Made by a program: the position numbers and the translations under genes. Below the pieces are notes generated by a model. The model was not told the DNA's origin. It worked only from the letters and a program-made list of their open reading frames with translations, and ran no database searches. From Planctomycetota bacterium (GTDB lineage: Bacteria; Planctomycetota; Planctomycetia; Gemmatales; Gemmataceae), in the NCBI GenBank assembly GCA_016873225.1, contig VGXS01000001.1, forward strand, positions 124,001 to 188,000: DNA of 64,000 nucleotides, read 5' to 3'. Positions 45,835 to 54,622 of this stretch are shown here, in pieces; positions within the stretch are counted from its first letter, which is position 1; each line of letters opens with the position of its first letter.

Positions 45835-46224
45835 TCAGCCGATCAATCCGACCGGAATCTTCCTCACCCCGGGCTCGGGCCTTTTGGGCAGCCGAACCGT
45901 CAGGACACCCAAGGCCAGGCTCGCGCTGATGCCCTCGGCATCCACCTCGTCGAGCAGCTTGAACGCCCTTTCAAGCGGCGCGCGGGCGCGTTCGCGCAGC
46001 AACACCTTGCGCTCCGCGGGGGACTCGGCGACGGGCCCGGGCCGGGCGCTCACCACCAGCACCCGCTTGTCGACCGAGATCTCGATCTCGCTTTCCTGAA
46101 ATCCCGGAACATCCAGGTGCAGGGTCAACTCGTTGGGGCCATCCACGATGTCGGCGCGCGGGACGCGCTTGGAATGCGCCGGCAACCTTGGAATCAAACC
46201 CCTCTCCAAAGTTTCTGGAAACAT
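45835..46224 (-). CDS. Small heat-shock protein (Hsp20/alpha-crystallin family) 2
   Basis: A 129-residue holdase. The alpha-crystallin domain covers most of the protein: ADIVDGPNELTLHLDVPGF, ESEIEISVDKRVLVVSARPG, then the conserved ISASLALGVLTVRLPKRPE (the A-x-x-x-G-V-L-x-V/I-x-P signature). The C-terminal I-x-V/I-type anchor is RKIPVGLIG. It binds unfolding proteins without ATP and forms oligomers in the cytoplasm. It starts 26 nt after the other Hsp20 gene, so both share one transcript. Confidence 0.93.
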   Translation of the reverse strand: MFPETLERGLIPRLPAHSKRVPRADIVDGPNELTLHLDVPGFQESEIEISVDKRVLVVSARPGPVAESPAERKVLLRERARAPLERAFKLLDEVDAEGISASLALGVLTVRLPKRPEPGVRKIPVGLIG

Positions 46225-46250
46225 GATTCACCTCCTTGGGTAGTTGAAGT

Positions 46251-46673
46251 TCACGATTGGGCCGTTTGTCCCACCGGAATGCGGCGGGGCAGGCTTGAGG
46301 CCAACCGGGGCAGCCGGATCGTGAGGACGCCCGCGGCCAGCGAGGCCTGGACCTTTTCCCCATCCACGGGAAACGGCAAGGTGAGCCGACGCTCGAATCG
46401 CCCCTCCGGACGCTCCCTGCGAAGGTACGAGGCCTTCTCATCACGCGCCGGCAGGTTGGCCGCGATCAGGAGCGAAGTGTCCTTGTTGAGTTCCACTTCC
46501 ACCTGCTCCTGGGTGATTCCCGGAGCGTTCACCTCCACAACGACGGTTTGATCCTCGAGATAGACATCCAGGGCGCCAACCCCGTCAGCCGAGTTGTCAA
46601 GCGTTGGGAAGTGCCTGAAAGGAAGTCCGTTCGCCCAGGCATCGAGTAAAACCTTTTGCAGATCAGCAGCCAT
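46251..46673 (-). CDS. Small heat-shock protein (Hsp20/alpha-crystallin family) 1
   Basis: A 140-residue Hsp20. The ATG at 46673 is chosen because GGAGG stands 8 nt before it and MAADLQKVLLDAW is a plausible start; the 14 in-frame residues upstream are from the leader. The crystallin domain runs from about 35 to 130 (DVYLEDQTVVVEVNAPGI, VEVELNKDTSLLIAANLP, RRLTLPFPVDGEKVQAS, LAAGVLTIRLPRL). The end RRIPVGQ carries the short oligomerisation motif. It leads the two-gene operon; the hairpin in its leader may be regulatory. Confidence 0.93.
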   Translation of the reverse strand: MAADLQKVLLDAWANGLPFRHFPTLDNSADGVGALDVYLEDQTVVVEVNAPGITQEQVEVELNKDTSLLIAANLPARDEKASYLRRERPEGRFERRLTLPFPVDGEKVQASLAAGVLTIRLPRLASSLPRRIPVGQTAQS

Positions 46674-46693
46674 AGCATCCTCCAACAATTGAA

Positions 46694-46720
46694 AGAGATT
46701 TACCAAGAGAGGCAATCTCT
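46694..46720 (-). promoter_or_regulatory. Inverted repeat in the leader of the Hsp20 operon
   Basis: AGAGATT (46694-46700) and AATCTCT (46714-46720) are exact inverted arms around a 13-nt spacer, ending about 20 nt before the start codon. On the transcript this can form a hairpin just upstream of the ribosome site; as DNA it resembles a repressor operator, but it does not match CIRCE. Confidence 0.4.
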
Positions 46721-46891
46721 ACACCTACAGAACAACCACTGAACCCATACAAGCATCAGGCGTGCCAATCATTTTCTCCCAGTACCACCTTTTGCCATTA
46801 TTTTCCTCAAGTCCTTTTTATCAATCACTTTATAAAGAAAATTGTTTCTATGGATGTTCGCGGGCACTCATCAAGCCATTTCAAGAGTGCC

Positions 46892-46953
46892 GCCAAATTG
46901 GCATTCACCGATCTGATCTCATTTCCTCAACCTCAAAGATGCGCCAAATTGGC
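46892..46953. promoter_or_regulatory. Pair of identical 11-bp palindromes (GCCAAATTGGC)
   Basis: The palindrome occurs at 46892-46902 and 46943-46953, 51 bp apart (close to five helix turns), in the AT-rich divergent spacer between the Hsp20 operon and the secreted-protein gene at 47023. This is the arrangement of a dimeric operator; the regulator is unknown. Apart from this and the hairpin, the 350-bp spacer shows nothing. Confidence 0.4.
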
Positions 46954-47022
46954 ACCCATGGCCGCTTGCTTGGAAATACCGCCTTGCCATGCGATGATCT
47001 CTTCACTCAGGGGGGGTTGTTC

Positions 47023-47592
47023 ATGGCCAAGTTGCTGGGTGCCTTCGCCTTCATGATGCTGGCCACGCCTGAAGGAGATGACCTTGGCGCCAACCTCGCA
47101 TCCGCGCTGCAGATGATGCAAGGCGCGGGACAATCCATTCCGGCAGCGACGGCCGAAGCCATTCAAAAGGCCGCGGTCAAACGCGATGCCACTGGACTGG
47201 CCGATGCCGCCCACCCTCTCGTGTTCCTTGAGGTGACGATCAACCCCGAGGGTCGGGTGCGGGTGTCCCCCGGCGCCGCGGTTCCCGCCATGAAGGCCGG
47301 GGTTGCCGCATTGGCCCTGGTCAAGGTCAACAACCAAAGCGGCGGCCAGCAGCGGCTCATTCCCCGCTGCCAGTGCCCCGGTTCCGATAGCAATCCCTTC
47401 AGCGTGTCCATGATGAATGCCAAGGAAGGTCCGGCCGACCTGATTGGCCGGGAACTGGAATACATGCTGGTCAAGGTTTCCTGCCAACGGCCGGGCCCGC
47501 GGGAGGCCTTGTTCACCTTCCACGCGGGTCAAGGCACGGAGGATATCGGATTCCGCGGGGAAACGGCGGTCTTGTTCAAGGTTGCCGATTGA
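47023..47592 (+). CDS. Small secreted protein of unknown function
   Basis: From ATG 47023, preceded by a run of G residues, the product has 189 residues with a signal peptide (MAKLLGAFAFMMLATPEG). The open frame extends upstream to 46762, but that part is AT-rich and has no signal-like features. The mature protein contains a helical stretch (ASALQMMQGAGQSIPAATAEAIQKAA) and beta strands (PLVFLEVTINPEGRVRVSPG, YMLVKVSCQ, ETAVLFKVAD). The last strands resemble a small beta-sandwich. It overlaps convergently by 17 bp with the PHP hydrolase gene, whose N-terminal region has somewhat similar wording (VMVAVELGPEG-like), so the two may share a domain. Confidence 0.65.
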   Translation: MAKLLGAFAFMMLATPEGDDLGANLASALQMMQGAGQSIPAATAEAIQKAAVKRDATGLADAAHPLVFLEVTINPEGRVRVSPGAAVPAMKAGVAALALVKVNNQSGGQQRLIPRCQCPGSDSNPFSVSMMNAKEGPADLIGRELEYMLVKVSCQRPGPREALFTFHAGQGTEDIGFRGETAVLFKVAD

Positions 47593-49807
47593 TCCGCTGG
47601 GACTCCTCGATGATCCGCGCATAGGTTTCCCGGGCCTTGGCGTAATCCGCCTCCGCCTGGGCCTTCTCGGATTCCTTGTAGGTCTTGGCCTTGGTCTTCC
47701 AGCATTGGTCGACTCCGGCAAGGCACCAACGCGCCGAGTTGGCGTCGGCCCGCACGGGCCTGCCAGCCACCACCACGAAAAACGGATTCGTGTGGGCGGA
47801 CAACCCCACCCGCAAGGCAACCCAGGCGCTGGCGGGGAAGTCGTGGCGGAAATCGAGTTTTTTCACCGAGCCGTCAGCGGGGACCTCACGCGACTGGACA
47901 GCATGGCCGTTGACCACCAGTTCAACCGGGACGCTTGGCCCGCCCTTCTGCCGGACGGCGGCGTTGACTGAAAACGAGATCGCCCCGGGCGCCTCGAGAC
48001 GGATTTCGCTTCCGGATTCGCCCAGGGCCAGGGTCGGCCCGCCGACGGGCGCGGCGACAAAATCCATGAGGTGCGCCGCGCCATCGCTGACATAGCTGCG
48101 CCCTTCCGCCACGCCCTTGAGCCAACGGTCGAAGTCGAGCGTTCCGGGAACCTTGACATAAACCCGGCCCATGCCCACCCGTTCGCCGGAAATGCAGGGG
48201 AAATCGGTCTCGCCGCTGGCGCGCACCCTGAACCCGCAGTTGAGCGTGTGGTACCACATGTTCCACTCGGCAACGCGGTCGGTGTCCATGGTGCTGATGA
48301 AGTCGATCGCGGGAACCGGCTTGCCGAGGGGGCCGGGAACCTCTAGGGCGGACTGCACGATGTACTCGTTGGCGCCGATTCCGTCGTAGGCGGGAATGTT
48401 GAAGTTGGGCAACCCGCCGGCGCCGTCTTTCGTTTCCGGAATCCGGCCCGAGTATCGGGTCAGACCGTTCGCCGAGTGGGCTGGCCCGCAAACGGCGCCC
48501 TGGCGCTTGGCCCACCGCAGGGTGTTCATTCCAAGCGTGGGCCAATGGTCCTTCGAAAGCCCGCCGGGGGGAATCTGTTCCGTGAGTCCGAGGAGATTGA
48601 GGTGCCCGCTCGAGTGGGAGCCGAATCCGCTGACTTCGATGTCATACCTGAGGATGTGGGGCGGCCGTGAAACGGCATCGGGCTTCCCGGTGAAAAACCG
48701 CTTCTGGTAGTCGAAGCAAGGCCCCCAGGTGAGACAGCAACCGACCTTGAGGTCCTCGCCCAGCACATGGCGCATCATGTCGGCGGGTTCGACGCCCTCG
48801 GTGGGCTTGTCGTAATGCTGGCAACCGGCGGCATGGATGTGGTGGTCACCGCTCCACCAGCCCGACTTGGCGGGGTCGATCCATCGGGAAACCGAATAGC
48901 GGAATTCGGCCGGGCCGTCATTCACCAAAAGTTCCCTCGTTTCGGGAATCGACTCCGGACCTCTCGAACAGGTGACGGAATACCGGCCGGACGGAAGGCG
49001 GACCGTTTCTCCCGTGGCCCGGTAAACCTGCGGGTGAAAGAAAAAATCGGGAGCCAACCGCTTCGCTTGGGAAGGATAAACCCTGCCGGCGGAATCGCGG
49101 ATCACGAACGCGGCCGTGGTCGGCGCGCCGTCGAACTCGGAAACCTTGAAAGTGACGGGATGGGATGACGCGGCAACAAACGGAACGACCACGGACGCCT
49201 TGCCGCCTCCCTCCTTCCTGTCGGCGAGCGAAAACGACAACTCAGCGGTCTTTTTTCCGGCATCGCGGCTGAACACCTGAACCGCCACATATTCAAGAGG
49301 CAATCCCGACAAGCCAGGCAGCAACGGCTGGGAAGTCATCGGAACCAAGTCAAGCCAACGGCCGGCGACTGCCGATGCCGGCCCCTTGGGAACCGGAAGG
49401 GCGCTGGGGCTTTCCGTTTTGAGCGGCCCCGTCTTGCCCGGGGCGTTGAGCACCTTGACGAGGCAAACCCGCCAACCCTGCTCCACCAAGCCGGTGGGAT
49501 GGGTCGCCGGGAAGGCCTTGATGGCACCCTCCGGACCAAGTTCCACCGCCACCATGCAGCGCGCATCCATGATCCCTTGCACGGCCGCCGTCACTTCGGC
49601 GTTTCCCTGCCCCTCCCTGAGGCCTTCGAGCACCTTGCGGTCGGCCTCGGCAAGCGGTTGGCCGGCGGCCTCGAGCGCCTTGGCGACACGCAACGCCTGG
49701 GAAATGAGCGGTTGGGCTGCCACCGGGTTGGACGATGGCCAACTCTCGGCCGGGCACCGCCCCGAAAGGATCAAGAGAGCTGGAAATATCAGAAAAAAGC
49801 GATTCAT
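47576..49807 (-). CDS. Secreted CehA/McbA-type PHP-domain metallohydrolase
   Basis: A 743-residue protein with signal peptide (MNRFFLIFPALLILSGRCPAE). Residues about 30-310 are beta-rich accessory regions. The PHP-like metal site starts with WWSGDHHIHAAGCQHYD near residue 320, followed by DLKVGCCLTWGPCFDYQ, HSSGHLNLLG and GAVCGPAHSANGL, matching the CehA/McbA group, which cleaves carbamate and phosphoester-type bonds. A C-terminal beta-sandwich (PVELVVNGHAVQSREVP) follows and ends in a charged helix. The physiological substrate of the planctomycete members is unknown. Confidence 0.85.
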   Translation of the reverse strand: MNRFFLIFPALLILSGRCPAESWPSSNPVAAQPLISQALRVAKALEAAGQPLAEADRKVLEGLREGQGNAEVTAAVQGIMDARCMVAVELGPEGAIKAFPATHPTGLVEQGWRVCLVKVLNAPGKTGPLKTESPSALPVPKGPASAVAGRWLDLVPMTSQPLLPGLSGLPLEYVAVQVFSRDAGKKTAELSFSLADRKEGGGKASVVVPFVAASSHPVTFKVSEFDGAPTTAAFVIRDSAGRVYPSQAKRLAPDFFFHPQVYRATGETVRLPSGRYSVTCSRGPESIPETRELLVNDGPAEFRYSVSRWIDPAKSGWWSGDHHIHAAGCQHYDKPTEGVEPADMMRHVLGEDLKVGCCLTWGPCFDYQKRFFTGKPDAVSRPPHILRYDIEVSGFGSHSSGHLNLLGLTEQIPPGGLSKDHWPTLGMNTLRWAKRQGAVCGPAHSANGLTRYSGRIPETKDGAGGLPNFNIPAYDGIGANEYIVQSALEVPGPLGKPVPAIDFISTMDTDRVAEWNMWYHTLNCGFRVRASGETDFPCISGERVGMGRVYVKVPGTLDFDRWLKGVAEGRSYVSDGAAHLMDFVAAPVGGPTLALGESGSEIRLEAPGAISFSVNAAVRQKGGPSVPVELVVNGHAVQSREVPADGSVKKLDFRHDFPASAWVALRVGLSAHTNPFFVVVAGRPVRADANSARWCLAGVDQCWKTKAKTYKESEKAQAEADYAKARETYARIIEESQRINRQP

Positions 49808-50035
49808 GATTTATACCTTTACCGCTCCAGCGATCGACGACAGGTTAACCTGAAACGGCCCAAGTGGCGATTTCCAACGATCTCCAAAGACAAACAGCCT
49901 GCCCGGTATTGGCTGAAACTGATCAGGCGAACGGGATTTGGCCGATCATGGGATGGTGGCGCTTTCATTCAGCCAAAGGGCATGGTACTATTTCCCTGCC
50001 TACCCCACCGCCGTTTCGGCAAGCGGAGATTTCCG

Positions 50036-51385
50036 ATGAAAACGACCACGGCCGGTTGCAGCAACTTCCAGAAAACCATGGCAGGACCATCCCGGCGTGA
50101 CATGGTGGCGATCGGCGCCTTGGGAATGGGAGGAATGAGCCTTCCCAGCCTTTTGCGCGCCGAGCAGGCTGCGGGAATCGCGAGTTCCCACAAGGCCGTC
50201 ATCATGATCTACATGGTGGGCGCGCCTCCCCACCAGGATATGTACGACCTCAAGATGAACGCCCCGGCCGACATCCGCGGGGAGTTCAAGCCGATCAACA
50301 CGCCCGTTCCGGGCATCCAGATTTGCGAGCACCTTCCCAAGCTCGCCTCGATCATGGACAAGCTGGTGCCCCTGCGGTCGGTTTACGGATCACCCAACGG
50401 CGACCACGACTCGTTCATCTGCTACACGGGTCGCACCAAGCTGAACCAGCCTCCCGGCGGCTGGCCCTCCATCGGATCCACCGTGGCCCGGCTCATGGGG
50501 CCCGTGAACAAGTCGGTTCCCCCGTTCTTCGGCCTGGCGCCCAACGCCGGCCACCCGCCCTACGGATCGCCCGGGCACCCGGGATATTTGGGAGTCGCCA
50601 ATTCAGCTTTTAGGCCCTCGGGCCCCATCCGCGACGACATGCGCCTGGGATCCATCCAGGCGGGCCACCTCACCGACCGCAACGCCCTGCTGAACAGCTT
50701 CGACGCCATGAGGCGCGAACTCGACGCCAGCGGCACCATGGATGCCCTCGATTCGTTCAACAGGCAGGCCCTCGGCATCCTCACCTCCAGCCGACTGGTC
50801 GAGGCCCTCGACATCACGCGGGAACCACAGGCCCTTCGAGACAAGTACGGGCAAGGCGACCCGAAGAACTACGGTGATGGCGCGCCTCGCAACCTGGAGC
50901 ACTTCCTGCTGGCCCGCAGGCTTGTGGAGGCCGGCGCGCGGGTCGTGACCCTCAACTTCGGCCGCTGGGATTTTCACAGCAGCAATTTCAGCGAGTGCAA
51001 GAACACCCATTTCCCCTGGTTCGACCGAGGCATGCACGCCCTCATCACCGACCTGCACGAACGGGGCATGGACAAGGATGTCGCCGTGGTCGCATGGGGC
51101 GAATTCGGCCGCACGCCGAAGATCAACAAGGATGCTGGCCGCGACCACTGGCCCCAGGTGGGCGGCGCGCTGTTGGCCGGCGGCGGATTCAGGACCGGGC
51201 AGGTCATCGGTGCCACCGACCGGGATGGCGCCCGAGTCGCGCAAAGGCCCGTTCACTTCGGCGAGGTCCACGCGACTTTGTACAAGCACTTCGGCATCGA
51301 TCCGCGAACGGTCGCGCTGCCCGATTACACGGGCAGGCCGCACTACCTCGTGGACGATCGGCACCCGCTCCCCGAATTGGCCTGA
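50036..51385 (+). CDS. DUF1501 protein (Tat-exported, alkaline-phosphatase-like fold)
   Basis: The ATG at 50036 with GGAGA upstream gives 449 residues. The N-terminus has a twin-arginine signal (AGPSRRDMVAIGALGMGGM). Typical DUF1501 blocks follow: KAVIMIYMVGAPPHQDMYDLK, FICYTGR, LLARRLVEAGARVVTLNFG, VVAWGEFGRTPKINKDAGRDHWP and FGEVHATLYKHFGIDP. The His/Asp-rich blocks fit the metal site of the alkaline phosphatase/sulfatase superfamily. It commonly accompanies DUF1549/1553 genes; here it stands alone, 228 bp from the divergent PHP hydrolase. Confidence 0.94.
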   Translation: MKTTTAGCSNFQKTMAGPSRRDMVAIGALGMGGMSLPSLLRAEQAAGIASSHKAVIMIYMVGAPPHQDMYDLKMNAPADIRGEFKPINTPVPGIQICEHLPKLASIMDKLVPLRSVYGSPNGDHDSFICYTGRTKLNQPPGGWPSIGSTVARLMGPVNKSVPPFFGLAPNAGHPPYGSPGHPGYLGVANSAFRPSGPIRDDMRLGSIQAGHLTDRNALLNSFDAMRRELDASGTMDALDSFNRQALGILTSSRLVEALDITREPQALRDKYGQGDPKNYGDGAPRNLEHFLLARRLVEAGARVVTLNFGRWDFHSSNFSECKNTHFPWFDRGMHALITDLHERGMDKDVAVVAWGEFGRTPKINKDAGRDHWPQVGGALLAGGGFRTGQVIGATDRDGARVAQRPVHFGEVHATLYKHFGIDPRTVALPDYTGRPHYLVDDRHPLPELA

Positions 51386-51403
51386 CGCCTCCGGGAGGTT
51401 GGA

Positions 51404-53092
51404 TCAGCCCGGCTTCTCGCGACGCCCAACGATCACCCTGGAAAACGGCACTTCCCGCTTGTACCGATCCAGCGGAAATTTCCCGATTTCCTTCCAGGCG
51501 AAAGGCAACGGCCTGATGTCGGGGCCGTGCGCCTCGAAACAGAAATACTCAATCTCGGGTGATAGGTCGCCAACCTTCACGGGCCATGGAACCCGGGTGG
51601 TGATCGGCAAACCGTAATAATAGGCGAACAAGGGCGCGAGGTAGTAGGTGCCGAGGCTGACCAGTTTTTGGCCCTGTGGCAGGGCCTCCTTGATCCGCTG
51701 CATCGCCAGTGCCGGTTTTTCGCTTCGCCTCACGCGGAAATCCATCACGAACACCGAGAAATGAATCGCCATCGCCGTCGCCATGGCGGCAACGGCCACC
51801 CGCATCGCCCTGGTTCCGCCTTGCCGTGATGAAATGGCCGTCGCGACTGCCAAGGCCATCAAGACCACCGTCCACGGCAACGCCACGGAAACGGGTTCGG
51901 CGAAAGCCTCCAGCCTCTGAAAGGCTCCCAGCCAGGGAGATAATCCCATCAGCAGGCCCAATCCCGCGATGAAAAAGGCGAAGACGACCTGAAGCCGCCT
52001 GGCGCCCGTGGCAGGCGACCTCGCGGCAATCCATTCAATGCCGGCGCCCGCGAGCACCGCCACGCAGGGCATCAGCGGCGCGAAGTATCGGGGCAGGCCG
52101 CCCGGTGGAATCCAAATGCTGGGCAAGGCCACGGCGATGCAGGTCCAAAGGTATCCGATGCGGCCAAGGCGCGGCCCCCATGAGGACCGGAAATCACGGG
52201 ATACAACCGTCAGCAGCAGGGGAGACCACGGCAGGCCTCCGGCGATGATCTCCGCGGGCAGGGTGAGAAGGTGCCTGCCAACCTCGGCGGCCTTCCAATT
52301 CGAGATGCGGCCATTCACATGATAAGCGGGGTCGCCCGTCCAAACCTGAAGCACCCCGCCCCATCCCACCGCTCCAGCGTAGGGGACCACCCACGCCGCC
52401 AGGACCGCCCCACCCGCGGCGGCACCAACAAGGTGCCCCCATGAAAACAGGCTTTTCCAATCGCGATTGAAGATCATGTAAAGCCAGGTGGCGCCGACAA
52501 AATAGACGGGCGCCTGCAATCCCTTGGTGAGGGTGGCCATGGCCATCAGCGAGTAGCCGATGGCGAAGCAGGCCCAACCCGGCCAACCCCGCTCCATGCC
52601 CCAGTGCCAAAGGAGCAAGGCCCCTCCCAACAGCAGGGTGAAAAGCGCCTCGGTTTCAGCCTGCCGGCCCATCTGGAACCAGTCGGCGGAGGAGGCGAAG
52701 GCCAAACCGGCGGCCAAGGCGCCGACGCGGCCCATGAATGCGCGCGCGTAGCCATACACCAGCAAGGTGGTTCCCAGGGTGGCGAGAAGGGAATGCAGCC
52801 TGATCGTCCACTCGCTCCAGTCGCCCAATGCCACACAGGAAGCGGCAATCGCCCACATTTGGAAGGGAGGCCTGATCCAGAACGGTTCGCCCTGGGCCCT
52901 CGGAACGAGATAGTCGTTCCGCTGGACCATCTCGAAGGCCATTTGCCCCCTGGTCGACTCCTCGCCACGCAAGGGCAATTCCCCCGCGCGAATGAAATGG
53001 GCCAGGGCCACGAACAGGATGAGAAACGCCACCTCGGGCTCAAAAAACCATCTTCCGGGCCGTGAATCCGCTTGGGTGGGGGGAAGCGACAT
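51404..53092 (-). CDS. Glycosyltransferase family 39 / ArnT-like membrane protein
   Basis: A 562-residue protein with about eleven membrane helices. The first periplasmic loop carries the family's acidic motif in the form RGEESTRGQMAFEMVQRNDYLVP, followed by GEPFWIRPPFQMWAIA, equivalent to the D-E-A-R-Y ... G-x-P-x-x-x-K-P-P pattern of ArnT and related lipid-linked-sugar transferases (here E-E in place of D-E). Such enzymes transfer a sugar from a polyprenyl phosphate to lipid A or protein on the outer side of the inner membrane. The C-terminal about 110 residues are soluble. It converges on the DUF1501 gene with an 18-bp gap. Confidence 0.88.
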   Translation of the reverse strand: MSLPPTQADSRPGRWFFEPEVAFLILFVALAHFIRAGELPLRGEESTRGQMAFEMVQRNDYLVPRAQGEPFWIRPPFQMWAIAASCVALGDWSEWTIRLHSLLATLGTTLLVYGYARAFMGRVGALAAGLAFASSADWFQMGRQAETEALFTLLLGGALLLWHWGMERGWPGWACFAIGYSLMAMATLTKGLQAPVYFVGATWLYMIFNRDWKSLFSWGHLVGAAAGGAVLAAWVVPYAGAVGWGGVLQVWTGDPAYHVNGRISNWKAAEVGRHLLTLPAEIIAGGLPWSPLLLTVVSRDFRSSWGPRLGRIGYLWTCIAVALPSIWIPPGGLPRYFAPLMPCVAVLAGAGIEWIAARSPATGARRLQVVFAFFIAGLGLLMGLSPWLGAFQRLEAFAEPVSVALPWTVVLMALAVATAISSRQGGTRAMRVAVAAMATAMAIHFSVFVMDFRVRRSEKPALAMQRIKEALPQGQKLVSLGTYYLAPLFAYYYGLPITTRVPWPVKVGDLSPEIEYFCFEAHGPDIRPLPFAWKEIGKFPLDRYKREVPFSRVIVGRREKPG

Positions 53093-53173
53093 CGTGAAAC
53101 CAACCGGGCCAACGGCATGGGGAGGCGGTCGGTATCGCTTTTTTCAGGGAAATATTCAAGCCAACTGACTCGC

Positions 53174-54550
53174 TCAGGAGGCCAGAACGCGTTTCATGGC
53201 CCCCGTCATGATGCCGTCGATGGAATCGTCGCTGAACGCCACCGACACCTCGTAGCCCCCGGCGGGATATTCCTCCTTGACGGGGATGTACCACGGACCA
53301 CCGTCGCCATAGGCGGCCACGGCAACTTTCCCGCCGGGCGCCATCGACTGGGCCCGCAACTGGTATTCCACGAATGATTCGCCAGGAAGATGAAGCAGGC
53401 TGACGCCGCCGACCGTCAGGGCGCTGACCACCACCGGTATTTTCTTTTCGAGCCGACGCGACCAAGCGACCTCGTAGGCCGGCCGGTTTCTCGCGGCGCC
53501 TTTCAGGTTTTTGTCGGCGATGCTGGCCAGCAATTCAGCCACGGAAGGCTTCACGCGGGCCGTGGGCAGCATTTCAGCCGTTTTCCATGAGACCGTTTTC
53601 ACGGCCTCGGGTTCCATGCCAGCCTCCGACGCCCGCAGGGCCGCCAGCATGCGGAATGTCAGGTCGGCCCGGGCCTTGGGCGTGCCGTCGTTGTACTTGC
53701 CCGCGGCGATGTTTCCGGCGCAACCGGTGAAATAGACATGGTGACAACCCGGTTCCTCGGCCTGCCGGGCCTTGCGCGCGAGTCCGACGAAGTCGCTCGT
53801 GACCCGGCCGTCGGCATAGTAGCTCATCGGATGGCAAGCATAGTAATGCAGGGAAGCCACCTTTCGCGATCCGTTGTAAAACGCGACGGTCCTCAAGTCG
53901 GGATCGATCAATCCCTCGGGCATATCGGTGAGTCGGGCGACACGGCACGCGCTGCCGCGCATGGACTTCACCCGGCCTGCCGCGTCCCTGTCGAGCCTGC
54001 GGTTGCCCGCCACCTTCTCCACTTTCGCCCGCCCCATCGCCACATGGCTCACCGGCGCGGCCTTGCCGATGGCCGCCGCCACCGCGGCGCGGACCGTGTC
54101 CACCGCGCGGGCATGGAAATCAGGAAGCACGATGTGCGGCAACTCGGCATGCGCGGCCACCAGTTTCTCGGCCTCCAGGCACGCGAACGGCGCGTTGTGC
54201 TGGTGAACGCAATGCACCGCCACCCGGTCGGGCGTGGTTCCAGCCGCCTGGGCCAGGGCCTCGCGCCACGCCACATGCGCCTCGTTGAGGATGCCGGTCC
54301 AATCGACCGCGCACAGGACGATCGGCTTGCCCGCGCCCAGCAGCACCACACCCAGCGCCTCGAGGGGATCATCGACCACCTCGATGGGCTTGATCCAACC
54401 GCCACAACACGGATGCCCCTTGGGCGGAGTCACATCGGCCCGGAAAGTCGCGATGTGAAGCCCGCCCGCGCCCTCGGCGCCGGCCACCGGTCCCGGCAGG
54501 AGGGTCCAGGCGGTGCCGGCGGCCATCAGCGATCGTCGTGTCGGGTTCAT
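53174..54550 (-). CDS. Tat-exported neutral-ceramidase-like hydrolase
   Basis: A 458-residue protein. The signal has a twin-arginine motif (TRRSLMAAGTAWTLLPG). The body resembles the neutral/alkaline ceramidase N-terminal domain: ATFRADVTPPKGHP, VLCAVDWTGILNEAH, AVHCVHQHNAPFACLEAE (His-rich zinc loop), SLHYYACHPMSYYADGRV and VYFTGCAGNIAAGKYND. True ceramidases are longer with a C-terminal Ig-like domain that is missing here. This shorter form is common in planctomycetes and its substrate is unproven. It is divergently arranged with the gene at 54623 (72 bp). Confidence 0.82.
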   Translation of the reverse strand: MNPTRRSLMAAGTAWTLLPGPVAGAEGAGGLHIATFRADVTPPKGHPCCGGWIKPIEVVDDPLEALGVVLLGAGKPIVLCAVDWTGILNEAHVAWREALAQAAGTTPDRVAVHCVHQHNAPFACLEAEKLVAAHAELPHIVLPDFHARAVDTVRAAVAAAIGKAAPVSHVAMGRAKVEKVAGNRRLDRDAAGRVKSMRGSACRVARLTDMPEGLIDPDLRTVAFYNGSRKVASLHYYACHPMSYYADGRVTSDFVGLARKARQAEEPGCHHVYFTGCAGNIAAGKYNDGTPKARADLTFRMLAALRASEAGMEPEAVKTVSWKTAEMLPTARVKPSVAELLASIADKNLKGAARNRPAYEVAWSRRLEKKIPVVVSALTVGGVSLLHLPGESFVEYQLRAQSMAPGGKVAVAAYGDGGPWYIPVKEEYPAGGYEVSVAFSDDSIDGIMTGAMKRVLAS

Positions 54551-54622
54551 GGTTGCAAGCCTCCGCGATTTCGACCAAGCTTACCCCAACGGCGAAAGCG
54601 CGCCACCCCGAGGGAGAATTCC

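Noticed and set aside
46948-46972. Sigma-54-type promoter (TGGCAC ... TTGC)
   Set aside because: The distance between the GG and GC elements is about five bases too long for a -24/-12 promoter.
46762-47022. N-terminal extension of the secreted protein at 47023
   Set aside because: The extension is AT-rich, contains the two palindromes and lacks signal-peptide character, whereas a good signal begins at 47023.
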